Positions 30,785 through 39,223 of a DNA stretch of 64,000 nt are shown piece after piece. The DNA lies in assembly GCF_040327995.1 (NCBI RefSeq), contig NZ_JBEPIJ010000014.1:1-64000 (forward strand), in the 5' to 3' direction. Made by a program: the position numbers and the translations under genes. The notes below the pieces were generated by a model, which was not told the origin of the DNA, did not search any database, and saw only the letters and a list, made by a program, of their open reading frames with translations. The first letter of the stretch is position 1. Every line of letters begins with the position of its first letter. The DNA is from Solimonas thermocellulolyticum. GTDB taxonomy: Bacteria; Pseudomonadota; Gammaproteobacteria; Nevskiales; Nevskiaceae.

Positions 30785-31024
30785 CCGTCGAGCCTGATGC
30801 TTTGGTCAGCCAAGCGCGATGGACAACCGCTGGCAATGGCGCACGCGCAACTTGTGGACGCGGCAGGCGGTCTGCGTGTGCCACGGCGAAGAAGTTGGCG
30901 CAGGTTTCGAGAGAAGATAGGGCGGAACAGGGGCGAACCGGGCGCGTCGCGGCCCCTTGTTCGCCGACCGTCGGCACACGCAGAAGGGCCCGGAACCCCG
31001 CGTGGCGGGCGGATTCCGCAAAGG

Positions 31025-31052
31025 AAAACGCCCAACCGAGAACGGTTGGGCG
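31025..31052 (-). terminator. Terminator of the tRNA-Phe transcript
   Basis: On the minus strand GCGCCCAACCG-TTC-TCGGTTGGGCG is followed by TTTT. A strong GC hairpin with a T run, 8 bases past the tRNA 3' end. Confidence 0.88.
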
Positions 31053-31060
31053 CTGAATAA

Positions 31061-31136
31061 TGGTGGCCAGGGACGGAATCGAACCGCCGACACGGGGATT
31101 TTCAGTCCCCTGCTCTACCAACTGAGCTACCTGGCC
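31061..31136 (-). tRNA. tRNA-Phe (GAA)
   Basis: A 76-base cloverleaf read on the minus strand: acceptor GGCCAGG / CCTGGCC, D arm TAGCTCAGTTGGTAGAGCA, anticodon stem-loop GGGGA-CTGAAAA-TCCCC with anticodon GAA, T arm with GGTTCGATTCC, and an encoded CCA. It marks the return from the accessory island to core sequence. Confidence 0.97.
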
Positions 31137-31183
31137 GATGTCGGGTTTGCGCCCGTGAAAACGGGCTGGCCGAAAGGCGCGGT

Positions 31184-31212
31184 ATTAAACCGGCGCCTCG
31201 ATGACAAGTCAA
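31184..31212 (-). promoter_or_regulatory. tRNA-Phe promoter
   Basis: On the minus strand TTGACT (31207-31212) and TTTAAT (31184-31189) are 17 bases apart, upstream of tRNA-Phe by a leader of about 40 bases. The leader holds a short hairpin GCCCGT-GAAA-ACGGGC (31151-31166). Confidence 0.8.
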
Positions 31213-31274
31213 GAAAACGCGGCCGGCGCTGACGGTCGTGCGGTGGAGTTGACTTCGCTGCGCCGTCGCCGCCT

Positions 31275-31547
31275 TCACTGTGACGGTGGCACGTATCCGG
31301 TGTCGGAAGTCTTGCCGTCGCCGAAGAAGTAGCGCTCCATCTGTTCGCTGAGGAAGCGCCGTGCCTGCGCGTCGGCCAGCACCAGGCGGTACTCGTTGAT
31401 CAGGCGTGTCTGCTGTTCGATCCATCCCTGCCAGGCTTGTTTCGAGACATTCTCGTAGATGCGCTGGCCCAGCGGCCCCGGCAGTGGCGGACGATCGAGG
31501 CCCTCGGCGTCTATACGGAGCTTGATGCAGTGGACGGTGCGGCTCAT
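31275..31547 (-). CDS. yggX: Iron-trafficking / oxidative protection protein YggX
   Basis: A 90-residue YggX-family protein, which protects Fe-S clusters from oxidants and binds Fe(II). Shows MSRTVHCIKL with the conserved Cys7, AEGLDRPPLPGPLGQRIYEN and WIEQQTRLINEYRL. Start overlaps the mutY stop by ATGA. Co-expression with the Fe-S enzyme MutY is a conserved gammaproteobacterial pairing. Confidence 0.95.
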   Translation of the reverse strand: MSRTVHCIKLRIDAEGLDRPPLPGPLGQRIYENVSKQAWQGWIEQQTRLINEYRLVLADAQARRFLSEQMERYFFGDGKTSDTGYVPPSQ

Positions 31548-32614
31548 GTCGAAGCGGTGGTGAAGAGGCGGGTGAGCAGCTTGCGCACCGGCGCCGGCAG
31601 GCCCAGCGTCGCAAGCTCGTCAAGACTAACCCAGCGTCGGCGTTCTGGCTCGGCGAGCTCGCACGGCATCGGCAGTTCGACGCGCAGCGGTTGCAGTTCG
31701 AGATCGAAGTGGGTGAAGCCGTGGCGGACCAGACCGAGCGTTTCGATGCGCTGCGCCCGGTCGAGCAGTGCCTGCGTGCCGTCGCCGCCGAGCGCGGCAT
31801 CGTCGAGCAGGGGCGGGCACCATAGCCCGCCCCAGATGCCGAGCGGGGCGCGCCGTTCCAGCAGTAGCTCACCGTGCGGATTTTGCGCCAGCACCAGGCG
31901 TGCGCGCCTGAGCGGGCGCGGCTTGCGCGGTCTGGCCGCCGGATAGCGGGTGACGTCGTTACGCTGGCGCGCGGTACAGTCGCCGGCGAGCGGACAGCGC
32001 GCACAGGCCGGCCGGCGCGCGCGACAGACCGTCGCACCGAGGTCCATCAGTGCCTGTGTGTAATCGGCCAGGCGCGTTTCCGGCAGCAGCGCCTCGGCGA
32101 TCGCCCACAGGCGCTTGTGCACCGCGGGTGTGCCGGGCCAGCCGTCGACCGCGCGATGCCGCGCAAGCACGCGGCGCACGTTGCCGTCGAGTATCGCGGC
32201 GCGCGTGCCCCAGGCCTGCGCCGCGATCGCGCCGGCGGTCGAACGGCCGATGCCGGGCAGGGCCGCGAGGGCGTCGACCGAACGCGGGAACTCGCCGCCG
32301 TGTTCGGCAACGATCTGCCGCGCGCAGCGGTGCAGGTTGCGCGCGCGGGCGTAGTAGCCCAGGCCCGACCACAGCGCGAGCACCTCGTCGATGGACGCCG
32401 ACGCCAGCGCGTTCACGTCGGCAAAGCGCGCGACGAAGCGCTCGAAGTAGGGGATGACGGTCGTCACTTGTGTCTGCTGCAGCATGATCTCGGACAGCCA
32501 CACGCGGTAGGGCTCGCGCGGCTTCTGCCATGGCAGATCGCGGCGGCCGTGCAGGTCGAACCACGCCAAAAGACGCGCCGCGAAGTCGCGTGGCAAGCTG
32601 CCGTCCGTGCTCAC
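31544..32614 (-). CDS. mutY: A/G-specific adenine glycosylase
   Basis: Removes adenine paired with 8-oxoguanine. The 356-residue protein has the HhH-GPD domain with catalytic Glu in SEIMLQQTQV, LPGIGRSTAGAI, catalytic Asp in ILDGNVRRVLAR, the 4Fe-4S ligands C-x6-C-x2-C-x5-C (CRARRPACARCPLAGDC) and a C-terminal NUDIX-like 8-oxoG recognition domain. The start is GTG 32614, which overlaps the upstream stop (GTGA); an earlier ATG at 32713 lies inside the upstream gene. Confidence 0.96.
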   Translation of the reverse strand: MSTDGSLPRDFAARLLAWFDLHGRRDLPWQKPREPYRVWLSEIMLQQTQVTTVIPYFERFVARFADVNALASASIDEVLALWSGLGYYARARNLHRCARQIVAEHGGEFPRSVDALAALPGIGRSTAGAIAAQAWGTRAAILDGNVRRVLARHRAVDGWPGTPAVHKRLWAIAEALLPETRLADYTQALMDLGATVCRARRPACARCPLAGDCTARQRNDVTRYPAARPRKPRPLRRARLVLAQNPHGELLLERRAPLGIWGGLWCPPLLDDAALGGDGTQALLDRAQRIETLGLVRHGFTHFDLELQPLRVELPMPCELAEPERRRWVSLDELATLGLPAPVRKLLTRLFTTAST

Positions 32615-33195
32615 GGCGGCGTGCCCGCGGCCGCAGCCAGGTGCGCCGCGCGGCGCTCGATGCCCAGCGCGGTGGCGATCGCCTCGCGCCGCATTGCGCG
32701 CTCGATCGCCCACGGTCCGATCACCGGCGGTACCCAGAAATCGGGTTCGAGCTGCGCGTCGAAGCGCAGACAGGTGCGCCCGCCGCAGTCGTGCAGACGC
32801 CAGCGCGCATGGCCGAAGCGCAGGTTGCTGAGTTCCGGCAGCACCGCGGCGTTGTAGCCGCGCACCGCGCCGTCGTCGACCGGCCAGATGTCCTGCACCT
32901 GCTCCAGATGCGCGCAGAACAGCCAGACGCAGACGCGCACGCGTGTGTACAGGCGCTGCGCGCCGGGCGGTGCGCCATCGAGCCGTATCACCGCTTCGAC
33001 GGCGTCGTTGATCTGCGGCAGTTTTTCGAAATCGCCGAGCACGCGGAAACTGTCGTCGAGCGGCACGTCCAAGCGGGCGTCGAGCACCATGCCGAAACGC
33101 GCGCCAACTCGGGTGACCGTCAGGGTCTCGATCTGCGCGGCGCGCGCGCTGGGCGCAGCGAGGATCGTCAGCAGCAGGATCAGCCCGAGCTTCAC
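32611..33195 (-). CDS. Exported SRPBCC-family protein
   Basis: A 194-residue protein with a cleavable signal peptide (LGLILLLTILAAPSARAA) and a START/polyketide-cyclase-like domain (LDDSFRVLGDFEKLPQINDA, then RVCVWLFCAHLEQVQDIW). Likely periplasmic ligand binding; function unknown. Overlaps asmA upstream and mutY downstream by four bases each, so part of one operon. Confidence 0.8.
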   Translation of the reverse strand: MKLGLILLLTILAAPSARAAQIETLTVTRVGARFGMVLDARLDVPLDDSFRVLGDFEKLPQINDAVEAVIRLDGAPPGAQRLYTRVRVCVWLFCAHLEQVQDIWPVDDGAVRGYNAAVLPELSNLRFGHARWRLHDCGGRTCLRFDAQLEPDFWVPPVIGPWAIERAMRREAIATALGIERRAAHLAAAAGTPP

Positions 33196-35564
33196 TGCGC
33201 CGGCGCAGCGGGGCTGGGTTCGGCCGCGGCGGCGCCCTGCGCCGCGTCGCCGGGGGGCGGAGTGGGGGTTGGCGTGGGTGCGGGCGATGCGCCGCGCAAT
33301 CGGCCGCCGCCGAGCAGCTCGCCCAGCTTGTCGCCGAGCTTTTCGTTGAGCCGCTGCTTGATCGCCTGTTCGGTGTTTTCGCCCTGGGGCAGGTCGAGCT
33401 TCTCGGCGAGCTTTTCTTGCAAGGCGTCGCGCGCGCGTTGTTTGAGCGCGTCCTCGAGGGCGAGCTTGTAGCTCGGTGCGAACAGATTGCCGCTGATCTC
33501 GATCGGGATGGTCAGGCCGCGCAGTTGTTCGAGCCCCTTGCCACCCTGTCCCTTGCTGGTCTCGACCACGGTGGGTTTGGCGATGAAGCGGATGGTCTGC
33601 CGTACCAGGTCGATCTCGCCGCTGCCGGCGAGGCGAAACAGCGGGCTCGCCGCCGTCAGGTCGTCGGTCTTCAGCACGCCGTCGACGATGTTCGCCGTCG
33701 CGCGCAGGGTCGCGAAGTCGGTTTCCAGCGGCCCGGTGTCCGCCGGTGCGGCCTGACCGGCGAGCATCGCCTCGGCCTGGCGCAGGATCTGGCCGAGGTT
33801 GAAGCCCTTGACCGCACCGTTCTGCACTTCGAGCGCGATGCTGCCGTTCAGGCTGCGGCGCAGCGCGCCGACCGTCGTGCCACGGCCGGTCAGGTCCAGC
33901 GCGAGGTTCCCCAGTCCGCTGACATGGTCCTTTCCGAGCAGGTCCTTGAGAAACGGTGCGGCGTTGAGAGCGTCGAGCCGGGTCTTGATCGCGAACTCCG
34001 GCGTGCGTGAGGCGCTGTAACGGTTGCTCAGCGCGAGATTGCCGCCATAGAGCTTGGCCGACAACGCCTGCGTCTTCGGTGCATCGCCGCTGCCGGCGAG
34101 CGTGAGCCGCACATCGTCGAGCTTGAGGCCCTTGATCGTCAGCTTGCCGATGTCCACCGTGCCGCTGGCATTGAGCGCTTCGAGCGCCTCGGTCGGCAGC
34201 TCGATGCCGTCGATGTCGCCGCCTTGGCTGCCCTTGCCGGCGGCCTCGCCCTCGGTTTTGGGCGGCAGGTAGCGGTCGGCGTCGATCGCGTCGATGCGTA
34301 GCGCCAGCTCAAGCGCCCGCTGCGCGAAGTCGGTGACGGCGATGCGGCCCTGCACGGTCGTATCGTCGAGTTTGAGCGTCAGCGCGTCGAGCGCGGCGCT
34401 GTTGAAGCTGCCGCTATAGTTCGCCGTGAGGCTCGCGTTCTGCAGCACCTTGTCGTCGGCGGTCTGCAGCGCGATGCCGAGTTTGCCGAGCAGTGCGCGT
34501 GGCGAGAACGGCGCGATCGCGATCGGCCCTGACAGCCGCGGGCGCTCGCCGGTGAGGCCCTCGCCGCGAATCTGCGTGGTCACGACGATGCCGGCTGCCT
34601 CGATGCGGCCATCGTCGAACACCAGCGTGTCTTGCTTTTGGTCGTAGCGCGCCTTGCCGCTGAGCTGCAGGCGCTGCGCGCCGCCCGCAATGGCTTTGCC
34701 GCTGGCTTTGGCGTCGAGCTTGAGGTCGCGTGTCTCGAACAGCATCGCCCCGGTGTTCGCGCTGACGCCGCCGCCGAGTGTGAGCTCGACGTCGACATCC
34801 TCGCCGCCCATCGCCTGCTCGGCGCGCGCCTTGATCGCGGCGTCGATCGCATCGAGCAGGATGGTCTGCGCGCTCGCGTCGTGCGTCATCGTCGTGCGGA
34901 GTCTGAGCTCGACTTTCGCCTTGGGCTTGTCCGCGTAGGCGACCAGGTCGGCTTCGACGTCGACCGGCTCGCCGGGCACCAAGGTGCCGGTCTTGAGGTT
35001 GAACGGTTCCAGGCGATAGCCCTGCTGCGCTCGGGCATCGCGATAGCGGACGACGGCGTCGCTGATGGTCACGCCTTCGACGTTGACCAGCTCGAACGCC
35101 GCGCCACCGTCATCCGCCGCGTCGGCGTCCGCGGCTTCGGTGGTGGTGTCCTGCTGTCGACGCTCGAGCAGATCCTGCCAGTTCGACCGGCCGGTCTCGT
35201 CGATCGCCAGATTCAGGCGCAGCCCATCGAGGGTCACGCGGCTGACCTCGATCCGGCGATCGGTCAGCAGCGGCATCAGCTTGACGCCGACGCCGAGCTG
35301 CCGGACCTGCGCGAAGGGCGCATCACCGAAGCCTTGTGCATTGCCCAGAACGGCGTCATCGATCGCGACGCGCAGCCACGGGAACACGCGCAGCTCGATG
35401 TGGCCGAGCTCGAGGCTGCGCCCGGTTTGTGCCCGAGCTGCCTCGGAGATCTGGACGCGGAAACGGTTGGGGTCGAACAGCAGCGGCAGCGCGACCGCGG
35501 CGGCGACGAGCAGCAGCAGCAGTCCGCCGAGGACGAACAGCACGATCTTCAAAGGCTTGGCCAT
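33192..35564 (-). CDS. asmA: AsmA-family protein
   Basis: A 790-residue inner-membrane-anchored periplasmic protein: one N-terminal helix (KIVLFVLGGLLLLLVAAAVA), then the long beta-rich AsmA repeat region beginning LLFDPNRFRVQISEAARAQT, and the AsmA C-terminal domain with GNLALDLTGRGTTVGALRRS and VKGFNLGQILRQAEAMLAG. Ends in a Pro/Ala-rich tail. AsmA-like proteins are proposed to bridge lipid transfer to the outer membrane. First gene of the asmA-SRPBCC-mutY-yggX operon. ATG 35564 chosen because it directly precedes the anchor. Confidence 0.93.
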   Translation of the reverse strand: MAKPLKIVLFVLGGLLLLLVAAAVALPLLFDPNRFRVQISEAARAQTGRSLELGHIELRVFPWLRVAIDDAVLGNAQGFGDAPFAQVRQLGVGVKLMPLLTDRRIEVSRVTLDGLRLNLAIDETGRSNWQDLLERRQQDTTTEAADADAADDGGAAFELVNVEGVTISDAVVRYRDARAQQGYRLEPFNLKTGTLVPGEPVDVEADLVAYADKPKAKVELRLRTTMTHDASAQTILLDAIDAAIKARAEQAMGGEDVDVELTLGGGVSANTGAMLFETRDLKLDAKASGKAIAGGAQRLQLSGKARYDQKQDTLVFDDGRIEAAGIVVTTQIRGEGLTGERPRLSGPIAIAPFSPRALLGKLGIALQTADDKVLQNASLTANYSGSFNSAALDALTLKLDDTTVQGRIAVTDFAQRALELALRIDAIDADRYLPPKTEGEAAGKGSQGGDIDGIELPTEALEALNASGTVDIGKLTIKGLKLDDVRLTLAGSGDAPKTQALSAKLYGGNLALSNRYSASRTPEFAIKTRLDALNAAPFLKDLLGKDHVSGLGNLALDLTGRGTTVGALRRSLNGSIALEVQNGAVKGFNLGQILRQAEAMLAGQAAPADTGPLETDFATLRATANIVDGVLKTDDLTAASPLFRLAGSGEIDLVRQTIRFIAKPTVVETSKGQGGKGLEQLRGLTIPIEISGNLFAPSYKLALEDALKQRARDALQEKLAEKLDLPQGENTEQAIKQRLNEKLGDKLGELLGGGRLRGASPAPTPTPTPPPGDAAQGAAAAEPSPAAPAQ

Positions 35565-35716
35565 GGTCCCGATCGCTCGTGGTGGATTGCGGCCGCTCAG
35601 TGTAGCGGCGCCATTTTGGCCGCTGGGTGAATCGGGTCGGAGCGCTGCGCGGTGGCCATCTCTTACCGGGCGTTCGCCGAGACGCAGATGCCGTTCAAGG
35701 CATCTTGCGTTTCGAC

Positions 35717-35917
35717 TCACCCGCCGCCGATCGCGTGGACGATCAACAGCTCGTCGCCGTCATCGAGCACGGTGGCCGCGTAACGCGACCGCGGCACGAT
35801 CTCGCCGTTGCGTTCGACGGCGATGCGCCGGCCACCGAGGCCCAGCGCTTCGACGAGCTCGGCGAGCGTCTGCGCGACCGGCAGATCGCGCGCTTCTCCG
35901 TTGACCGTGATCTGCAT
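35717..35917 (-). CDS. thiS: Sulfur carrier protein ThiS
   Basis: A 66-residue ubiquitin-fold protein that carries thiocarboxylate sulfur for thiazole synthesis. Starts MQITVNGEARDLP and ends with the essential Gly-Gly (HAIGGG). It is divergent from thiG, separated by a tRNA gene, rather than in an operon with it. Confidence 0.93.
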   Translation of the reverse strand: MQITVNGEARDLPVAQTLAELVEALGLGGRRIAVERNGEIVPRSRYAATVLDDGDELLIVHAIGGG

Positions 35918-35968
35918 GGGGCGGGCGTGATCGGACACGAGGCTTGGACTACAATGCCGGTCCGCTCG

Positions 35969-36042
35969 GCGGGCGTAGTTTAATGGTAGAACAGGAGCTT
36001 CCCAAGCTTCTAGCGTGGGTTCGATTCCCATCGCCCGCTCCA
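35969..36042 (+). tRNA. tRNA-Gly (CCC)
   Basis: A 74-base cloverleaf: acceptor GCGGGCG / CGCCCGC, D arm TAGTTTAATGGTAGAAC, anticodon stem GGAGC / GCTTC with loop TTCCCAA (anticodon CCC), T loop GGGTTCGATTCCC and encoded CCA. Closely resembles E. coli glyU. TACAAT at 35950-35955 is a possible -10. Confidence 0.96.
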
Positions 36043-36095
36043 GACATCGCCGGCGCTGCGTGCCAGAGCATCGCGCGCAACGCCTCGGAGAACCC

Positions 36096-36875
36096 GTGAA
36101 CGATACTCTCACGATCGCCGGCCGCGCCTTCGGGTCGCGGCTGCTCGTCGGCACCGGCAAGTACAAAGACCTCGACGAGACCCGCCGCGCGATCGAGGCC
36201 AGCGGCGCCGAGATCGTCACCGTGGCGGTTCGCCGCACCAACATCGGTCAGAACGCCGGCGAGCCGAACCTGCTCGACGTGATCCCGCCGTCGAAGTACA
36301 CGATCCTGCCGAACACCGCCGGCTGCTACACGGCCGAGGACGCGGTACGCACCTGCCGGCTCGCGCGCGAGCTGCTCGACGGGCATGACCTGGTCAAGCT
36401 CGAAGTGCTCGGCGATGCCAAGACGCTCTACCCGGACGTGCCGGCCACGCTCGAAGCGGCGAAGACCCTGGTCGCCGACGGCTTCAAGGTCATGGTCTAC
36501 ACCAGCGACGATCCGATCCTGTGCAAGCGTCTCGAAGAGATCGGTTGCGTCGCCGTGATGCCCTTGGCGGCGCCGATCGGTTCGGGCCTGGGCATCCAGA
36601 ACAAGTACAACATCCTGACCATCGTCGAGAACGCCAAGGTACCGATCCTGGTCGACGCCGGCGTCGGCACCGCGTCGGACGCGGCAATCGCGATGGAGCT
36701 GGGCTGCGATGGCGTGCTGATGAATACCGCGATCGCCGAGGCCAAGGACCCAGTGCTGATGGCCAGCGCGATGAAGAAGGCGGTCGAGGCCGGGCGCGAG
36801 GCCTTTCGTGCCGGGCGCATGCCGCGCCGCCGCTACGCCAGCGCCTCGTCGCCGCTCGACGGCCTGCCGTATTGA
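36096..36875 (+). CDS. thiG: Thiazole synthase
   Basis: Forms the thiazole phosphate of thiamin from deoxyxylulose phosphate, dehydroglycine and ThiS thiocarboxylate. The 259-residue TIM barrel has SRLLVGTGKYKDL, the Schiff-base lysine region VKLEVLGD, and phosphate-binding LAAPIGSGLGIQN and VDAGVGTASDAA. Start is GTG 36096. Stop overlaps trmB (TTGA). Confidence 0.96.
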   Translation: MNDTLTIAGRAFGSRLLVGTGKYKDLDETRRAIEASGAEIVTVAVRRTNIGQNAGEPNLLDVIPPSKYTILPNTAGCYTAEDAVRTCRLARELLDGHDLVKLEVLGDAKTLYPDVPATLEAAKTLVADGFKVMVYTSDDPILCKRLEEIGCVAVMPLAAPIGSGLGIQNKYNILTIVENAKVPILVDAGVGTASDAAIAMELGCDGVLMNTAIAEAKDPVLMASAMKKAVEAGREAFRAGRMPRRRYASASSPLDGLPY

Positions 36876-37618
36876 GCGACCGCGCCGTGGACGTGGATTC
36901 GGTGCCGGGCGCGCGCGAGGGTACGGGCGTGGACGCAGCGGTGCAGGGGCGCCGCCCGGTGCGCTCCTTCGTTCGCCGCCAGGGCCGGCTGACGGTGGCG
37001 CAGCGGCGTGCGCTCGACGAGCTGTGGCCGCTCTACGGGGTGACGCCCACCGGCGCGGCGCTCGATCTGCCGGCGCTGTTCGGGCGTCGCGCGCCGGTGG
37101 TGTTCGAGATCGGCTTCGGCATGGGCGATTATCTGATCGGCCGTGCCACGAGCGAGCCGCAGCACGACTTCTTCGGCGTCGAAGTCCACCGCCCCGGTGT
37201 CGGGCGCGTGCTGCATCGAGCCCACGCGGCCGGCTGCCGCAATCTGCGCGTGGCCTGCGTCGATGCGGTCGAGGTGTTGCGCGACTCCCTGGCGCCGGAG
37301 AGTCTGGACGAGATCGTGATCCAGTTCCCCGACCCCTGGCACAAGAAGCGGCATCACAAGCGCCGGCTGATCCAGCCGGCGTTCGCCTCGCTCGCGGCCT
37401 CGCGCTTGAAGCGTGGCGGCCTGTTGTCGCTCTCGACCGACTGGGCCGAGTACGCCGAGCACATGCGCGCGGTGCTTAACGCCGAGCCGGCCCTGCGTAA
37501 CGAGGCGGCCGATGGCGGTTTCGTGCCGCGTCCACCGACACGGCTGCGCACCAAGTTCGAGCAGCGCGGCGAGCGTCTCGGCCACGCCGTCTTCGATCTG
37601 GCCTACCGGCGGCGCTGA
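36872..37618 (+). CDS. trmB: tRNA (guanine-N7)-methyltransferase
   Basis: Methylates G46 in tRNA. SAM-binding motif VFEIGFGMGDYLIG, FFGVEVHRPGVGR, and the family signature IQFPDPWHKKRHHKRRLIQP, ending TKFEQRGERLGHAVFDLAY. Start is uncertain: TTG 36872 overlaps the thiG stop and gives 248 residues; GTG 36887 or 36893 would give about 242. thiG-trmB adjacency is common in proteobacteria. Confidence 0.94.
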   Translation: MSDRAVDVDSVPGAREGTGVDAAVQGRRPVRSFVRRQGRLTVAQRRALDELWPLYGVTPTGAALDLPALFGRRAPVVFEIGFGMGDYLIGRATSEPQHDFFGVEVHRPGVGRVLHRAHAAGCRNLRVACVDAVEVLRDSLAPESLDEIVIQFPDPWHKKRHHKRRLIQPAFASLAASRLKRGGLLSLSTDWAEYAEHMRAVLNAEPALRNEAADGGFVPRPPTRLRTKFEQRGERLGHAVFDLAYRRR

Positions 37619-37702
37619 GGCACGCCGCGCGGACATTCCGCCGCAACGCAGACTCCGCTACCCTCGATCATCCTGGGATGTCGTCCCGGTATCCATGACC
37701 CC

Positions 37703-38590
37703 ATGTCCGTCCTTCATCCCATCGTCGGAATCACCGGTTCGAGCGGCGCCGGCACCAGCACGGCGGTGAAGGCGTTCAGGCGCATCTTCGAGCAGTTGCA
37801 GGTGAAGGCAGCCTTCGTGGAGGGCGATGCCTTTCATGCCTACGACCGTGAACAGTTGCGCCGCACGCTGGAGCGGGCGCGTATCCGCGGCGAGAACTTC
37901 TCGCTGTTCGGGCCCAGCGGCAACCTGCTCGAACGGCTGGAGCAGCTGTTGCGCGAGTACGGCGACAACGGTACCGGCACGATCCGTCACTACCTGCACC
38001 TCGCCGCCGAAGCCGAGGCGGCCGGCCAGCCGGTCGGCACGTTCACGCCGTGGGAGCGACTGCCCGAGGGCACGGACCTGCTGTTCTACGAAGGGCTGCA
38101 CGGCGGCTATGTCGGCGAGGACGTCAACATCGCGCGGCACATGGACCTGCTGATCGGGGTCGTGCCGGTGATCAATCTCGAATGGATCCAGAAGATCCGC
38201 CGCGACACGTCCGAGCGCGGCTATCAGGCCGAGGAGGTGCGCCGCACGATCCTGCGGCGTATGCCCGATTACGTCGACCACATCGTGCCGCAGTACTCGC
38301 GCACCGACGTCAACTTCCAGCGCGTGCCGCTGGTCGATACCAGCAATCCGCTCGAAGTGCGCGAGATTCCGCGCCCCGAGGAGAGTCTGGTCGTGATCCA
38401 CTTCAACGAGCGCTCGCGCGTGCGCGCGGATTTCGATCTTTTGCTGTCGGAGCTGCCCGGCGCGTTCCAGTCGAACGCGCAGACGGTGGTCGTACCCGGT
38501 CTGCAGCAGGAGCGCGCGCTGGAGCTCATCGTCAAGCCGGCGATCGCCGAGCTGCTCGCGCGCCGCGACGCTGCGCGCTCGGCCGCCTGA
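37703..38590 (+). CDS. prkB: Phosphoribulokinase (PrkB type)
   Basis: A 295-residue class I phosphoribulokinase with P-loop ITGSSGAGTST (10-20), EGDAFHAYDR, ENFSLFGPSGN, FYEGLHGG and EWIQKIRRD. In photo/chemoautotrophs it makes ribulose bisphosphate; many heterotrophic gammaproteobacteria keep a homologue without RuBisCO. No RuBisCO gene is in the window, so a Calvin-cycle role is not supported. Confidence 0.93.
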   Translation: MSVLHPIVGITGSSGAGTSTAVKAFRRIFEQLQVKAAFVEGDAFHAYDREQLRRTLERARIRGENFSLFGPSGNLLERLEQLLREYGDNGTGTIRHYLHLAAEAEAAGQPVGTFTPWERLPEGTDLLFYEGLHGGYVGEDVNIARHMDLLIGVVPVINLEWIQKIRRDTSERGYQAEEVRRTILRRMPDYVDHIVPQYSRTDVNFQRVPLVDTSNPLEVREIPRPEESLVVIHFNERSRVRADFDLLLSELPGAFQSNAQTVVVPGLQQERALELIVKPAIAELLARRDAARSAA

Positions 38591-38904
38591 GCCCGGTCGC
38601 GGCGACGGACGCTCGGCACCGGCGGGCCCAAGCTTGGGGGGCGTCGCGCCGAGACCGTCGGACGGGATACTGCGCAAAATCGAGCGGATCCATGCGCATC
38701 ACACCCATCCCGCCCCATCCCGTCCCTGATCGCCGCCGAGTGGAGACAATTTGTCCGCATCCTCAGTGGTTTGCCGACGAACGGTCGGCGCGCGGCTTGA
38801 TGCCCAGGGCCGAAGGGGCGTAGAACTTCGGTGCGCCGCGCGAGCAAATCCCCCGTCGGCCGCGGCACGGCCGGCCTCGACAGGTGGCGCGGGAGGTCAG
38901 TGAG
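38591..38904. other. Intergenic region with a coding-like relic
   Basis: No gene is supported in these 314 bases. A minus-strand frame around 38763-38830 reads KFYAPSALGIKPRADRSSAN and then a stop, looking like a protein C-terminus, and has no credible start. It may be a relic or a dispersed intergenic repeat. Confidence 0.35.
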
Positions 38905-39210
38905 ATGGCGGAATGGCTCAGCGATCTGGCCGTCGGGCAGTGGTTCAAGGCCGACGGCGAGCCTTTCGAGATCGTCGGCGTCGATCCCAAGGCCGAGATT
39001 GTGCTGGTGCAGCATTACGACGGCACGCTCGAAGAGTTCGATTTCGACACCTGGATCGAGCTCGCCGCGCAGGCCTGCGCGCCGCCCGAGGACTACAGCG
39101 GCGCACTCGACATCGAGCGCGAGGATTACGGTTTCGAGCGCGACGATGGCGTGCCGCAGCCGGGCCGTTGGGACAATCCGTTGGATCGGATCGACCTCAA
39201 CCGGCTGTAG
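38905..39210 (+). CDS. Small acidic protein, DUF6763-like
   Basis: A 101-residue acidic protein: VGQWFKADGEPFEIVGVDPK, LVQHYDGTLEEFDFDTWIEL, PPEDYSGALDIEREDYGFE. It resembles the gammaproteobacterial DUF6763 family, whose function is unknown. ATG 38905 follows a GGGAGG site; an ATG seven codons upstream is possible. Thirteen bases before the acetyltransferase-like gene. Confidence 0.75.
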   Translation: MAEWLSDLAVGQWFKADGEPFEIVGVDPKAEIVLVQHYDGTLEEFDFDTWIELAAQACAPPEDYSGALDIEREDYGFERDDGVPQPGRWDNPLDRIDLNRL

Positions 39211-39223
39211 GCCAGGATCGCCC

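Noticed and set aside
30785..31024. Toxin gene partnering the RHH protein
   Set aside because: No frame with a credible start, ribosome site or toxin-like sequence was found in this stretch.
31061..31136. tRNA-Phe as attachment site of the 18.5-30.8 kb island
   Set aside because: No direct repeat of the tRNA 3' end was found near 18420-18520 and the only recombinase is a dead serine type, so site-specific integration at the tRNA is not supported.
35918..36095. TPP riboswitch before thiS or thiG
   Set aside because: The gap is mostly occupied by tRNA-Gly, and no CUGAGA/ACCUGA-type TPP core was found.
37703..38590. PrkB as evidence of carbon fixation
   Set aside because: Heterotrophic gammaproteobacteria commonly carry this kinase, and no RuBisCO or other Calvin-cycle gene is present.
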